Assembly: GCA_029339505.1 (NCBI GenBank)
Contig: JAQISU010000026.1
Coordinates: 124,001 to 188,000, forward strand
Direction: 5' to 3'
DNA from: Unio delphinus
Taxonomy: Eukaryota; Mollusca; Bivalvia; Unionida; Unionidae
DNA: 64,000 nucleotides
Shown: in pieces, positions 1 through 16,413 of the stretch
How positions within the stretch are numbered: position 1 is the first letter of the stretch
Layout: every line of letters begins with the position of its first letter
Notes under the pieces: generated by a model
Database searches by the model: none
Seen by the model: only the letters and a program-made list of their open reading frames with translations
Told to the model about the DNA's origin: nothing
Made by a program: the position numbers and the translations under genes

Positions 1-178
1 TTCACATTATCCTGACACCAGGCTGGCCAGTCCAAACACAAACATCTTCATGCTGAGAGCCAAGCGAGGCAGCTGTTAGTACCATTTTTGTAAGTCTTTT
101 GGTATGACTCGACCGGGGATAGAACCCACGACATCCTCCTTCCGCGGCGGACGCTCGAACCATATAATCGAAATAGTT
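1..178 (-). mobile_element. tRNA-derived SINE, truncated by window edge
   Basis: The segment matches the full SINE at 52.6-53.0 kb in the same orientation. Shared blocks include the cattatcctg...accaggc stretch, gaggcagctgt and gtaccatttt.gtaagt. On the minus strand a Pol III B-box-like GGGTTCTATCCCC lies at about 116-128, and a tRNA-like head follows toward 178. The 3' body and tail fall outside the window. The 61-residue ORF here is a by-product of the SINE. Confidence 0.7.
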
Positions 179-1547
179 ATCAAACATTCAGAAAACTTTC
201 CAAGTGAAATGTTCTAGTCCATGTTGTTTGAAATAACCTCCATTTGTGTCTTACATTAATCAACTCGAAAATTATGTTGGTGTATAGAAAATTACCGCGT
301 CCATTCAAATCAAACGTTATAAATTAAATAAATAATTCTCGTTTCAGATTTTCAACAATAGTTTTTGTGTTTTGGAGGCAACCCTTGAATAATGGACCTC
401 ATTCTAAAAATTCTATCAATGTATGTGTGTTGAGTTGAGACCAAATTTCCAAGATATATTAATATTGCTTCCAAACGACGGTTATCCACCCTTTAAGGAG
501 TGTAACTAAAAATAAAACTAAAGTAATACATATTTATATAACAACATGCACTGGGTGTGTATACGGATCATTAATTACATGCAGAATTTATTGATCAACA
601 ATTGCCAAGCATTTGTATATATGATGTAATGCTAACATCGTCTACAAAGAATGTTTCAAACCTAAATTGTGTCACTATAACATACTTTTCAGGATTTGTT
701 TCAAATTCGCTTTTTTTATTTTTAAAAAAGTGTGTCCATTCACTTTATTAAACCCATACATCTCTTGTCAATAATCTTACCCTTTTTGTGCATCTTGGGG
801 TAGGATGGGTATCTGAAGCATACGAATTATTATTTCATTATTCGAATTCGAAGGCCTCTTCACTTATTACTATACAAATTTATTATCATGACAATGTATT
901 TTATAAATTTAAACATTTCAAACATTTTACAGTATTTTGAGCACTGCTTAAAACAAGGCGTCTGTGCTCAGTTGTAAACACCTTTCCTTAGAATTGCAGT
1001 CAGAATGCATCGTAGAATAAACTGGATATTCAATGCAAGTAGATATGACGACTTACCACTGATTTTGACCACATCATACAAATGGTGTGTCTTCAGATTT
1101 TAACACCTATTAACCTATTATCAGCATGCATGCGTGTCTCATACATATTGGAGATCAGTTATGCCATAAATCAAAATCGGACTGCTGTGACGTACAAATA
1201 TGGATACTTTGCCACTTCTAACATTAAGGTCACAGTAGGGGGTGGGTGGAGTAATCCTGTTCCGTTCCTGCTCATTTTGAACTCTAGTGTTACTTTCCAT
1301 CTGTAAAACGTTTCCTCAAAATTAATTTTTGAACACTAGATAAAAGCTGAACAACTTAAGTCACAGGTACAACTAATGAATATAAACTATGTCGGGTTCT
1401 TTGCTAAAACAATTCCTTTAAATTGTAACGTGTTTAGGTTTTGATTTTGGGGATAAAGACAACTTTACTAACTCGGATTTAAAACTTTGCATTTCAGATC
1501 CAATTTAAAAGAAATCGTACTTCATGAGCTAGAATTATGTGCAGCTA
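179..1547. other. AT-rich intergenic stretch, nothing recognised
   Basis: No long ORF, repeat array, RNA gene or TIR pair was seen. The 74-residue ORF at 1082-1306 has no recognisable motif or splice context and is treated as chance. Confidence 0.5.
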
Positions 1548-1551
1548 TTAA

Positions 1552-3438
1552 AGGCATACAACCTAAGATTTTTGACTTATTTGTTCTTGCAAATGCATGA
1601 TATTATGAAAAGTATAGTAGAAATAATGAGTAATTACAGGTCATTCAGTTTAAAAAATGTACAATTGTACGTTTAATCAATGAAAATATAACGATTTTCT
1701 GTACGGATTGCTAATTAATTATGCAGAAACGGAATTTACCGATATACTCCGAAGTCGCAGTGTCACGTGACGCGCGTCAACAACTATGATGGAAAATCCT
1801 GACAATAAGAGGTTCCTTTAAGGGGCCATTCTTGAAAGTGTTTACTTGTCGTGTTTGTGAGATTGTGTTACGTTGTAAGATTAAACCAACAAAAAATATG
1901 ATAATTTGTATCATTGTAATCAGAACCGCTATTAGAAGGTCTCGCTAAAGTCGCTTCTTAGGCTCAGAATAAAGTTGATTTTATTGTGCATTTGCATTAC
2001 CACCTCACACTCACGTAGTGACGTATCCGATAGTCGTTTTGATTTGCGCATTTGTTTGTGTATTTACACGTTTGCTTCATTGCATAACACAATGATTAAT
2101 ATTTTCCCACCTAACATTTAACGCATTCATTTTATTTGGAATATTTTTTACTGACAATTTTTTTTAAAAAAATGTCTGCCGGACTTCGACCTGGTTGTTT
2201 TAGATGAAGTCGTGCTCCTTGTTGCACAGAAGTATTATGCCCTGTGCCATGGCAGATGCCCTGGCAGCAGAAGAAGATAATGATTACAACGGGGGGGGGG
2301 GGGTGAGGCATACTGCTAATATGCAGTTTATTTTATGGACTTAACGGATACCTAAGTACTGGCTACATACATGTCATTCCAAGCTGTTGTGTATGGCATA
2401 TAATGAATAAATAATTTTGACCAGTACTATTGGCTTTACTCAAGTTAGACTTGGGTGATATATCCAATATGATGTGTGAATAATATAATTTATGTTGATT
2501 TTAAGTTGTATAAAGCATTTATATTGTAGTATACATTTTTTTAGCTACCTACCCACTAAAGAATTATTATATGTATGGCTATGTTTTGAAAGCAACTGTG
2601 AGGAGACTATTTATTAAAAACATAGGATGAATTGAAGTTGTCTAGCATTGTCTTGGGATGCAAAAGTTGTAAAGAACAAAAGTACACTGGTGAACATGTC
2701 AATTGTGCATATACAGTAACACATTAAGTTAAATGATAAATAACACATATTCATATTGAGTTGAGAAAGCAAAACTTGTTGCAGTGTTTCATGAAAACAG
2801 ATTGGCTTGTAAATATCAACTGAACTTCAAACACTAGGACATTATTCTATTAAGATACTGCTCATTAATTTCAATTACATGTTAAGCAAAATGGCTTTGG
2901 AAACAGAATAAGGTTTTAAGACTAAAATACTAGTTCTGAAAGATATCATCTAAGAATAATTATGGCATATATAGAGGTTTTCCGTGTTATTTAGGTTGGG
3001 TGGGGTGCTCCCAATATTATTTAAATTATTAAAAAAGACACCCCCCCACTCCCCCGGCTTGTTTTTGTGAGGAATTGAAGTAGTGATAGAGAGATGCAAT
3101 GCTCAGAGCCCCCTGTCAGTGGTGCCGACAGTTAAATTAATGAATACACAAAATGTGAAAGTCAAAAAAACAACAATTTCATACCATTAAATAACAGTCA
3201 TCTCTCAAATGAAATTCAGATTAAAACCCTATCACTCGTCTTTAACTCGACCAAGTTATGGCCTATTTTATCATCTGACTTAGTGTAATAGATTTTCCTC
3301 CTGTCCTGTGTTCCTACTCATCTGTATGATCTTTCTCTGGACTGGTAGTCCAATTCCCTCCAGTCCATCTAACTTCTGCCTCCGTTCTTCCTTTTTCTTT
3401 GTGTCCCGGAGATTTTTATATGAGAAACTAGTGTACCA
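1552..3438 (-). mobile_element. TTAA-flanked DNA transposon, copy A (left part, truncated)
   Basis: The element starts AGGCATACAACCTAAG at 1552 directly after a TTAA (1548-1551). From there to about 3319 it aligns almost continuously with 46456-50056 (copy B). The right end of copy B carries the inverse of the same terminus followed by TTAA, so this is one end of a TIR element. Copy A has no right terminus before the (GA)n at 3624, so it is 3'-truncated or interrupted. It lacks the 1.56-kb LINE that splits copy B and so shows the pre-insertion state. TTAA target sites are known for Kolobok and piggyBac superfamilies; the exact family is not established. Confidence 0.7.
3280..3438 (-). pseudogene. 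C-terminal exon remnant of the gene carried by transposon copy A
   Basis: On the minus strand a frame stays open from an upstream stop at 3439-3441 to a TAA at 3280-3282. It encodes a charged tail containing KKKEERRQKLDGLEG and ending NTGQEENLLH. Copy B keeps the same final codons and stop (NTGQDENLLH, about 50020-50056), with conservative R/K and E/D changes. That pattern suggests a real translated C-terminus that was under selection before the copies decayed. The part upstream of about 3330 has no counterpart in copy B, which appears deleted there. I do not recognise the domain; a transposase or accessory-protein tail is likely from context. Confidence 0.5.
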
Positions 3439-3620
3439 TTACTATAAAAGATTGATTACAGACATCCCATTCCAAAATACTAGACAGTTCTATATCTTTG
3501 TTCGATCTTCTGTACTTTCTTCGTTGATAACATTGTCATAACATGTAGAACACGTATCAATGTCAGCCTGATTCCATCTTTGCCATCACACAAATCAATT
3601 GAAGGGTCATCATATAACCT

Positions 3621-3623
<3 letters not shown>

Positions 3624-3704
<81 letters not shown>
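3624..3704 (+). repeat. (GA)n microsatellite, 81 bp
   Basis: Uninterrupted GA dinucleotides, followed by a short GT-rich stretch (tgtgttggtgtgggtgtg). Confidence 0.98.
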
Positions 3705-3706
<2 letters not shown>

Positions 3707-4205
3707 TGTTGGTGTGGGTGTGTTACAACGTGACCTTTAGATGACCCCAAGGATCCCACTACAAAAACTGCTTGCTTTATCTAATGCGCTAAAACAACGT
3801 ATCAAAACCACTTTACTAAACAACAAAACTATTTTGTCATCGGCGACATCAGAACGTAGTCTTTTAATATCAGAGATATTAATGTGAAAACATCAACATA
3901 CGTTCTCATGAGGTGTTCCTGCCACATTTGCACCTTTGATTGCAATTTTGATACGTCACGTCAATTTTTATCTATTGCACGCAAGCAAATATTAGGCACA
4001 AGTACTTATGTGAAACGGGTCCTCGGGCGGACAGCAGTACAGATTTTTATTTCCAAGTTTAAATGAGTGAAGTGTTTTGTTTTGTCATTTATGAATTTTT
4101 TTAAACATCGCCAATTACAAAAACTGAGGACCACATGACAGATGGGTCAGTCATGACAAAATGTGTTATCCATGTTAAAGATAGTTTTATTATTATTATT
4201 AGTAT

Positions 4206-4256
<51 letters not shown>

Positions 4257-4257
4257 C

Positions 4258-4306
<49 letters not shown>
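4206..4306 (+). repeat. (TAG)n microsatellite, about 100 bp
   Basis: TAG triplets with one TAGCAG interruption near 4255, preceded by a short (ATT)n. The polyserine and polyleucine ORFs read through it are artefacts of the repeat. Confidence 0.97.
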
Positions 4307-4489
4307 TCGTTTCTCGTTTTAGGGTGCTATCCATTTTAATTCTTTGTAATAGAACGGGAAAGCCTTGATATTTAAGTAATTATAAATAGCAACGCAGTTA
4401 TTTAACAAATGTATGATTACTAAGCAGAATATTCACACCAATTTGGAACATATTTCTTCGGCGCAAGGAAAATATACAGCAGTGAAAGA

Positions 4490-4710
4490 AATATCTATAA
4501 CCAATTCGTATCCTTCAAGGGGATCTCTTTCTTAAAGATTCCATCAACAATAGATAAATATGCCATTTTCAAAGAGGAATCAGTGGCAAACACCACTGAC
4601 CTTGTTTATTATAACGTGATACCTAGAGAAGCGTCTTTGCACTTGAGGAAAATTTCCATCGTCCATTCATTGCATTTGCCAACAGAATTTAATCAAGCAA
4701 GATTCTGAGT
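4490..4710 (+). pseudogene. Decayed coding-like segment related to the one at 17.9 kb
   Basis: One plus-strand frame reads FKGISFLKIPSTID, then KEESVANTTDLVYYNV. The segment at 17925-18120 reads FSGRAFFEIPPIAH, then KGASLAITTDRSSYTV. The spacing of the F.G..FF.IP and TTD...Y.V blocks is kept, so these look like two diverged copies of one protein-like sequence. Short coding-like pieces continue to about 5220 (for example RVYWKYETPDGR), separated by stops. I do not recognise the family. It could be a dispersed gene fragment or part of an unknown repeat. Confidence 0.35.
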
Positions 4711-5282
4711 GAGGGATTTTGTAACTTTCAAATCGTGAGCTGTTTTGCGTACTGTGTTAATTCCTACTACCGTAGATGATTCCTCATGCAAAATACAGAA
4801 GCATCCATTTGAGATTTTTCTTTCACAGCGAAACAACAATTTTTCAACATCGCATTCAAAACGTTGATAAAGATTTAAACTATCATGGGCAATGTTTTTT
4901 GTTTTTTTACAGGACAATCCTCTTTTATTAAACTTCTAATAATATAAATAAGCTCAAACGTACGTTATGTGTAGCAGGAATTGCATATTGTTAAAGTTCC
5001 AAAAAGAAATATAATCTTACTTGATTATGAATCAACGTTCAAAATTGCATTTGAATATGATGCCATTGAAGTGAATAGCCAAAGAAAAATGGAAGAACAA
5101 AGTTAGGGACGCAAAGGCATGATATTTAACGCTGCAAAAGTCAAAGATCAAAGCCAACACTGAGATAAGAGTTTACTGGAAATATGAGACACCTGATGGC
5201 CGCAATAAGAAATTGTCCACAGTATACATTATAAAATTGATGAGTTCACTACAGTCATGTTATTAGCACTTAAATACTCGCT

Positions 5283-5410
5283 ATGACTATTTTAATTTCT
5301 TCAAGGAGAAAGCCTGTCTCAACGTCTGTTTTGGTTTTATCAAAAAGAAAGCCTTTATCAACGTCTGCTTTAGATTTTTCAAGGAGAAAGCCTGTCTCAA
5401 CGTCTGTTTT
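5283..5410 (+). repeat. 39-bp minisatellite, left half
   Basis: Three imperfect copies of a unit containing aaggagaaagcctgtctcaa followed by cgtctgttttagatttt.atc. The unit length is a multiple of three, so ORFs run through on both strands. The array is split by the MITE at 5411-5575 and resumes at 5576. Confidence 0.85.
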
Positions 5411-5575
5411 CAGAGGCGATGCGGGGGGGAGAGGGGGGCAGACTAGTGGGAGTGCCAAAATAGGCTTTGAAATAGGTTGTATGTGGAATAATGGGTTTCA
5501 GAGTTGAGGGAGGTGGGGGGGGGGGTGGCGTAGAAATAAATCTTGTCCCCGGGCTCCAAACACTCTAGCTACGCC
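5411..5575. mobile_element. hAT-type MITE inserted in the minisatellite
   Basis: The left end begins CAGAGGCGATG and the right end is CTAGCTACGCC, continuing as TCTG, so the termini are inverted copies of CAGAGGCG(T/A)(A/T)G. The 8-mer TCTGTTTT is present on both sides (5403-5410 and 5576-5583), an exact hAT-length target-site duplication. Minisatellite units on each side confirm the empty site. The interior is G-rich and non-coding. Because CAGA is the reverse complement of TCTG, the exact element/TSD border at the right end is ambiguous by four bases. Confidence 0.8.
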
Positions 5576-5702
5576 TCTGTTTTAGATTTTATCAAGGAGA
5601 AAGCTTGCGTCAATGTCTGTTTTAGATTTTATCAAGGAGAAAGCATGTCTCAACGTCTGTTTTAGATTTTATCAGGGAGAAAGCCTGTTTCGACGTTTGT
5701 TT
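5576..5702 (+). repeat. 39-bp minisatellite, right half
   Basis: Three further copies of the tttatcaaggagaaagc...cgtctgttttaga unit continue the array interrupted by the MITE. Confidence 0.85.
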
Positions 5703-5869
5703 TCTTTTGCTATAAATAATCTGGAAATTATAATACAATGAAATGCAGAGGCGTGTATCATTTTAGAAGAAATGTATTTATACCTTTGACTGGTTACTGA
5801 TGATACGGTGATAGTTTCAGAAACAGCAGATGGTCTACAAGGATTTATAGATATTTTGCATGCTTGCTG

Positions 5870-5872
<3 letters not shown>

Positions 5873-5952
<80 letters not shown>
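5873..5952. repeat. (TA)n microsatellite, 80 bp
   Basis: Pure TA dinucleotides; the (YI)n ORF on the minus strand is a by-product. Confidence 0.98.
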
Positions 5953-10446
<4,494 letters not shown>

Positions 10447-10726
10447 TATAGCCATCATTATATAACTCATGATAACATCTATGTTTCCCCGACGCCGACC
10501 TGAAAACTTAGATCAGTTCAACGTATAGTACAGTCCAAGATTACTGACCTTCTAGGATTACGTCACCTAATACGGTTCAAGTAACCACTACAATTATGGT
10601 ATATTTAGATGCGATGAACAATGTAAGTATATGGATATAAACAAAGCAAACGAACAACAAAAATATACAAAATTGACTTGTAATTATTAATTATTTGTCT
10701 AGTGTGCGTACTTAACTTATGATCAG

Positions 10727-10873
10727 TGCAGTAGCTTTATCTATGTGTTTACATCGCATCTCGTTTGATAGCGGACGGACGTCGTCTTATTCGACCTTCA
10801 GCTTTCATTAGAACCTTTGTCCTTTCGCTATCAAACTGGACGCGATACAAACACCCATATAAAGTTACTGTAA
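10727..10873. repeat. Imperfect inverted repeat / foldback, ~54-bp arms
   Basis: The left arm (10727-10780) begins GTGCAGTAGCTTTAT and contains GTTTGATAGCG. The right arm (10820-10873), reverse complemented, begins TACAGTAACTTTAT and contains the same GTTTGATAGCG at the same distance. The loop is about 39 nt. Roughly three quarters of arm positions match. It could be a small palindromic MITE or a hairpin-forming transcript. Confidence 0.65.
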
Positions 10874-13114
10874 TGTTAACCTTATTTATCTTTCATTTCG
10901 GAGATAACAAGTGAAGTATTTCTAAATACACGTTCCAGCAAGACAAATCAGGATTCTTGTTCTCAAATAACAAGCATTTATAACCCCAAACATTGTTTTG
11001 TCTTATAATTATTTCCCTTTAGCTGTACCACGTGATTAAATTAACTGACTGGTCGATCATTGTTTTCCATTGCTTGTCTTGCATTCATAATCAGCATTAG
11101 ATGAGATATAGAATTTTCGTATGATACGTATCTATCTTATATTGCTGTGTCGTTGTCTAGTAGTAGCTTTGCTAATCTCGTTAATGGCTTTGTCTGTATT
11201 TTTCATCTGTATGCAAGTAATTCTAATGAGGTTTATTACTCCCTGGTATAACGAGTGAAGAATGTACGACAAATGATTTGTGTGTAGTTTTTATCAGCAT
11301 TAACTTGAATTCATCCCTTATTTACATACCATGGAACAAACATGAAGACAGAGATCAGAGCGATACATGAGTTTGACCTTATAGTGGAATATTCATAATG
11401 GGCATTGTCCACTTGAGAAATAGATGTTGCAGTGCGTGCATCTTGTATGTATGGCATGGCAGCATTATTTCTACCATATAAACCATGCGCTTATCACGCA
11501 CGTTTATCTTCCTACCTGGATAAACACATACTCTAACGAAAGGTCAAAACGGATAGATCATGTGGGTCAATATACCCTGAATCTAACATCCTGTCCTTGG
11601 GTATAAACAATCCGTAACTGAATGATACGATTTAAAATTTAATTTTTATGCTACCAAAATGCTCATCTAATGCATCTTTAAAGTTTGAAGGAGATTACAA
11701 ACATGTTTCTAGGAATCACTATTGAATTGTATGCAAGAACACGAGGTAGTGAATTTCAAATCATTGATTTACAAGCTATGGGCTTAAGTACTTGAGATAA
11801 ATCTATCGTAACGCTACAAAACAATCAGACCGACAAATACGGAATGCTTTTCAAAACAAGACGTTTTTTTTCTTCTCTTCTTCTTCGTTTAGATCTCTAT
11901 TAGAATGGTTTTTGCCTGGGGTCATATCTCAATGTTTTCAAATACAAGACTATATCTGGGATCTAAGATGTCGAGAAACGTGGATTATGTTGCAGTTTTA
12001 CCGACCTGCCGAAACTATCGGACATTGCTGATATGGTTAGTTTTATGTACTTTAAATAACTGACTGTAAGGTAGGTACATTGGCGTTAAGTTGTATACCG
12101 AAGACATAACAAACCATGTCAGAGACATCTAGATTCATTTTAATAAAACAGACTGACCGAATGGCGTTAAAAAGTGAACTATCTTTTTAATGTAGAAAAA
12201 TCTAAGATGATTTTACATTTAACATTTTAGCGTATAATAAACTGTTCATTGTCTATTGATCTAGTGCCTGTTTCTTTTCGTGGCAGGAAATTTATGTGCC
12301 ATTTAATAAAATATAATGTTCATTAATTATAGTTATCTCTTTATTTTTCTCACTTTATTTTCACTGTATAGAGATCATAAATAAACATGCCCATTCTGTC
12401 AGAGTGAGGTAATTGTCAACCTATAAGGCACCAATCAAAATGCTCTGAAAAACAGACCAGACTCCAAACCACATATTTCAAGAAAGGGCTTACTGAAAAT
12501 AATTTGTACATGAATCTTTCAAATTGTCTACTGAATAAACATACACTGTGTCTGTATTCTATAATTAGTGTCAACGTTTGTTAACATACCTTATAAGTTC
12601 TAGAACAAACACTAAAGTTATAAGTGCAAACTCTATTGAATGTATTTCCGAAATCTTAGTTCCTACCATAATGAAACTCTTGTGCTCCTAAACAGTTTGC
12701 GAATCGAAATAAAGTGACTATTAAAATTGGGATGAAGCTCTTTTTCTTGCTTGTGAAGGCTAAATAATTCACGTTTAAATGCAAAAATAAGATAAATACG
12801 CAAACGATGACAAGTAAACATAAAACATCAAAAGCATGCGTTAACGACAATACGATCTCTTGGCTGTCAGAAAAGACAGTTCAATCATCCTACACCACTG
12901 TAAGAGTGCAACAATTTTGTGGATTCTCTCGAAACACATTTTAACGTGGCCAGCCTGGCTAACAATCCAGAGACAAATTGTGCCATTTGGAAGTAAGTCC
13001 CATCAAATGAGTTTATAAAAAGACTAGTTTTTAACTAGTCGGAATATAGATTATTATTCCAGCTTCGATGGGTGTGTTAAAACTCTGACAAAGTTAATCC
13101 TGACTGGCTAAACT

Positions 13115-13116
<2 letters not shown>
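10874..13116. other. Intergenic stretch, nothing recognised
   Basis: No gene, RNA gene or repeat array was supported. A small perfect palindrome, gactagtttttaactagtc, lies near 13021-13040. Confidence 0.5.
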
Positions 13117-13161
<45 letters not shown>

Positions 13162-13170
13162 TGTGTGCGT
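13117..13170 (+). repeat. (GT)n microsatellite
   Basis: About 50 bp of GT with a few variant units at the right edge. Confidence 0.95.
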
Positions 13171-13350
13171 GCGTTCATAGACAAAATTACAATTTTAAGC
13201 AATCTTACCTTGCCAAATTAGTCGACACATATTTCTCTGCCGAAAGGGAAGTCTGAGGTACTTAGAGAAAACTAAAAAGTAATTTGTCTCGTTAAATAAA
13301 TTGTCCAAGGTACAGAGGGAGTGTCTGAATTTTTTTAAAAGAAACCCAGA

Positions 13351-13353
<3 letters not shown>

Positions 13354-13410
<57 letters not shown>
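13354..13410 (+). repeat. (GA)n microsatellite, 57 bp
   Basis: Uninterrupted GA dinucleotides. Confidence 0.97.
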
Positions 13411-13413
<3 letters not shown>

Positions 13414-14043
13414 CATGCAAAGAGCGGGTTTCCGAAGTGCACAAAGGTATCATCTCAATCAAATACGTTATGCTCATTGATGTAAGTTTATAATTATTTG
13501 TTACATTTATTCGTTTTAAATTCATGTATCAATTTTCCCTTAATGCAAAAGTGGTTTGCATGAATTTGTCTCAAATGTTATATTACTCGTTTATTATATA
13601 AATTTGTTTGAATTATCTCGTTCCGATGTAATAAAAATCATGTATCCGAAGAATTTAATGCATTAGTTTGATACAAACTGTGTGAATATGTCTTAAATAT
13701 GTATCGTGTATTCTATGAATTGATTGTACCATGTCTCTGACAATGAATCACTAATTAACAAGTAATCTAGTTGAGACAAACCTTAATGTCAATTAATTTA
13801 TGTGTTATTTAAGTTGTGAATTCATTCTTTTCAACCGCGAATCTATGGTGTTAGCATTAGCAACGCCTCCAACCGAGATAGTCGAGTTAGTGATTTACAT
13901 CACACTGGGGTGCATTAGTATAGACTTAGAGGTTTAGTTATGTCATGGTTCCAGTTAGAAATGTGGTAGCAGCTAGGAAAGACAATAAAATTCATGTTAA
14001 TATGACTCTGTGTGTGTGTGTGGTAGAGAATTGACCATAGCCA

Positions 14044-14165
14044 TAGTTTGTCGAGTAGACATCACTACAAACTGCCACACTGCAGACATCGTACGATATG
14101 TCTGAAAAATTGTTACAGCTACGTTAAAAATCCAAACCATACACATACACACACGCACATACACA
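14044..14165 (+). mobile_element. SINE 3' fragment with CA-rich tail
   Basis: The stretch agacatcactacaaactg, then cacactgcagacatcgta and a diverged ctgaaaaattgtt...acgttaaaaatc, ends in acacatacacacacgcac. It matches, in plus orientation, the 3' part of the minus-strand SINE at 52.6 kb, including the CA-type tail. The tRNA-like head is absent, so this copy is 5'-truncated. Confidence 0.75.
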
Positions 14166-14869
14166 GTTTAATAATGTAAGGAAATATATAACTCGCAAAT
14201 TGAAAACCTCTTGTCCTATCATTCGTGAAATGTTTCCTTAAAAAACCCTCTCTATTTCATACCCCTATTTTATATTGGCTTTGAAAATGTAAGGGTCAAA
14301 ATGCAAGTACTACACATTTTTTCTATAACATTTTGATTTATATAATTTGATGGGATAAAGTTTTAAAGGAAATGCCGCGGTATAAAATATTTATCCGATG
14401 ATGCTAGTAGTATGAAAATGTTTGCAATTGCTATATATCCACGTGTATGTCTAAACGTTTCACAAAGCACGCTATGATCGTAATTTCTGTTCGTGCAATA
14501 AATACTAGTAATTAATGTAAAATTAGGGATAAGAGACAAACATGAAGTGAGATCAAATTCTGAGTAACGTTTTGTGAGGCAATAAAAACAACAACACAAA
14601 AGTGATAATTTACACTGTTACCTGTAGTTTTGGTGTCAAGTTGAAGAGAATATATGTATTTTATTATGAGGATACCTTTTAAAACCCCAACAAAGCCAAT
14701 CCGAAAAAAATAAAAGATGCCACATATTTCAACAATTCGACCTTTATGATTTCATTTTAAGGTAAAATGTCGGGGCCCAGGCTTCACATGAATGCATAAA
14801 GATTGAGATCACTAGTGCTCTCAAAATCGGATTTTAGTTTTCAGACAGATAGTATTGTCTCGTTAGTTG

Positions 14870-16060
14870 GGTCATAGCTTTGAAATAGCTGCCTTTGTCT
14901 GTACTGCTCGTGACAAAATGTCTGCTCTTGATTCCTCTTCGGAGAATCTGGAACCAAGACATTTCAATTGGCCCACTGTTTTCAGTTCCTGTCCTCTGAC
15001 TTTAATGTTGGTGGAGATTTTTGTTTGCCACTATTTGTCACCAGCTTCGTCTTCTCGGAGCTTATTTCCATGTCAAATCTAGAAGATGTTTCCTCCAGGT
15101 ACTTCACTAAGGTGGCAAGCTCGTCTTCACTGCCTGCCAGCCCATCAATGTCGTCTGCAAACCGTAGGTTGGTTGATGTTACGCCCTCAAATACTGACTG
15201 TCCCACAGTGGTTTTCTAGGGATTCGCTCATGATGCACTCTAAGTCGATGTTGAAAAGAATGGGTGGCAGGAAACAGCCTTGATGTACTCCAACTGATGT
15301 CTTGAACCATTTCCCCATATAACCTTGAATAATTACTGCACTGGTAGCCTTGACGTACAGCTGCTTGATGGTATTGGTCAACGTTTGACCCATGTTGTAC
15401 TTCTCCATTGTGGCCCACAATGCCTCATGCCCCACTCTGTCAAAAGCCTTTTTTAAATCAACGAACACATGCTAGATGTCTTGTTGATGTTGCGAGTACT
15501 TTTCACACAGAACCCCGAGACTGAATATTTGTTCTTTTGTGCTTTTTCCACTCCGGAACCCTGCCTGTTATGCGATTATTTCTTCTGGTTGTGGGTTTAG
15601 TCTGTTCAAGATGATTTTCAGCATCATCTTACTAGCATGCCTGATCAAACTGATAGTTCTGTAATTTTGGCACAGCTGGTGATTGCCTTTTTTGGGGAGT
15701 GTAATAATCAGTGACTGGGTCCACTGTGTTGGCCATTCGACTGTCTGCCAGATCCTGTTGCAGATTTATTTTAGTAACTCTATCATTGATTCCCCACTAT
15801 TCTTGATAATTTCAGCTGGGATGTTGTCTACTCCACCTGCCTTCAGTGTTCTTATTAATGACTCAACCTCTTCATTGAGAATGTGGAAATCATTATCATT
15901 TGTTTAGTTTGGAACTCCAAGCACCTCTGGGTCTCCTGTGGACGGATGGTTGTATAATGTTTTACTTTACTCAGTCCATCTTTATGCAATGTCATTTGCT
16001 TCTGTGAGGCATTTTCCATTTTCGTCTTGGATAATCGAGTAGGGTGAGGAATGGATAAGT
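14870..16060 (-). pseudogene. RTE-like LINE reverse transcriptase, decayed fragment
   Basis: Minus-strand frames give consecutive RT landmarks. Near 15700-15850 there is a GGVDNIPAEII motif and a PKKGN block. At 15187-15468 the palm motif FVDLKKAFDRVGHEALW is followed by a VGVHQGCFLPPILFN block. At 14982-15206 the catalytic FADD motif appears in LRFADDIDGLAGSEDEL, followed by EISSEKTKLV. Several stops and a frame change between 15187 and 15206 show it is dead. The endonuclease and the C-terminal end are missing. The wording of the palm and FADDIDGLAG blocks is that of RTE-clade elements common in animals; the clade call is an inference. Confidence 0.85.
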
Positions 16061-16326
16061 TGTATCATTTATGCAGGATTAGAGTCAATGTGGCCCAAAG
16101 ACAATTCGGCTCAAATTAGGCTGAAATTCAGTCAATTCGTCCCAACTTAACAATAGTTGGGGAACAAGTTCTTTTTCTTCAGACAAGTAGATAGGTTTTA
16201 GGATTAGATTTAGAAACATAATTAAATTTAAACAAACCAATCTGGCTTAACATTCTTTAAAAGAAAAAAGTAAATCATACTTCGTAACATTTTTCATAGG
16301 GTAGCGTACATGAAATATAATAGCAA

Positions 16327-16330
<4 letters not shown>

Positions 16331-16411
<81 letters not shown>
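16331..16411 (+). repeat. (GA)n microsatellite, 81 bp
   Basis: Uninterrupted GA dinucleotides. Confidence 0.98.

Positions 16412-16413
<2 letters not shown>

Noticed and set aside
4101..4368. Polyserine and polyleucine ORFs over the TAG repeat
   Set aside because: Both strands are open only because of the triplet microsatellite; no unique flanking protein sequence supports them.
14867..15283. Plus-strand ORFs over the RTE fragment
   Set aside because: Shadows of the minus-strand reverse transcriptase motifs.
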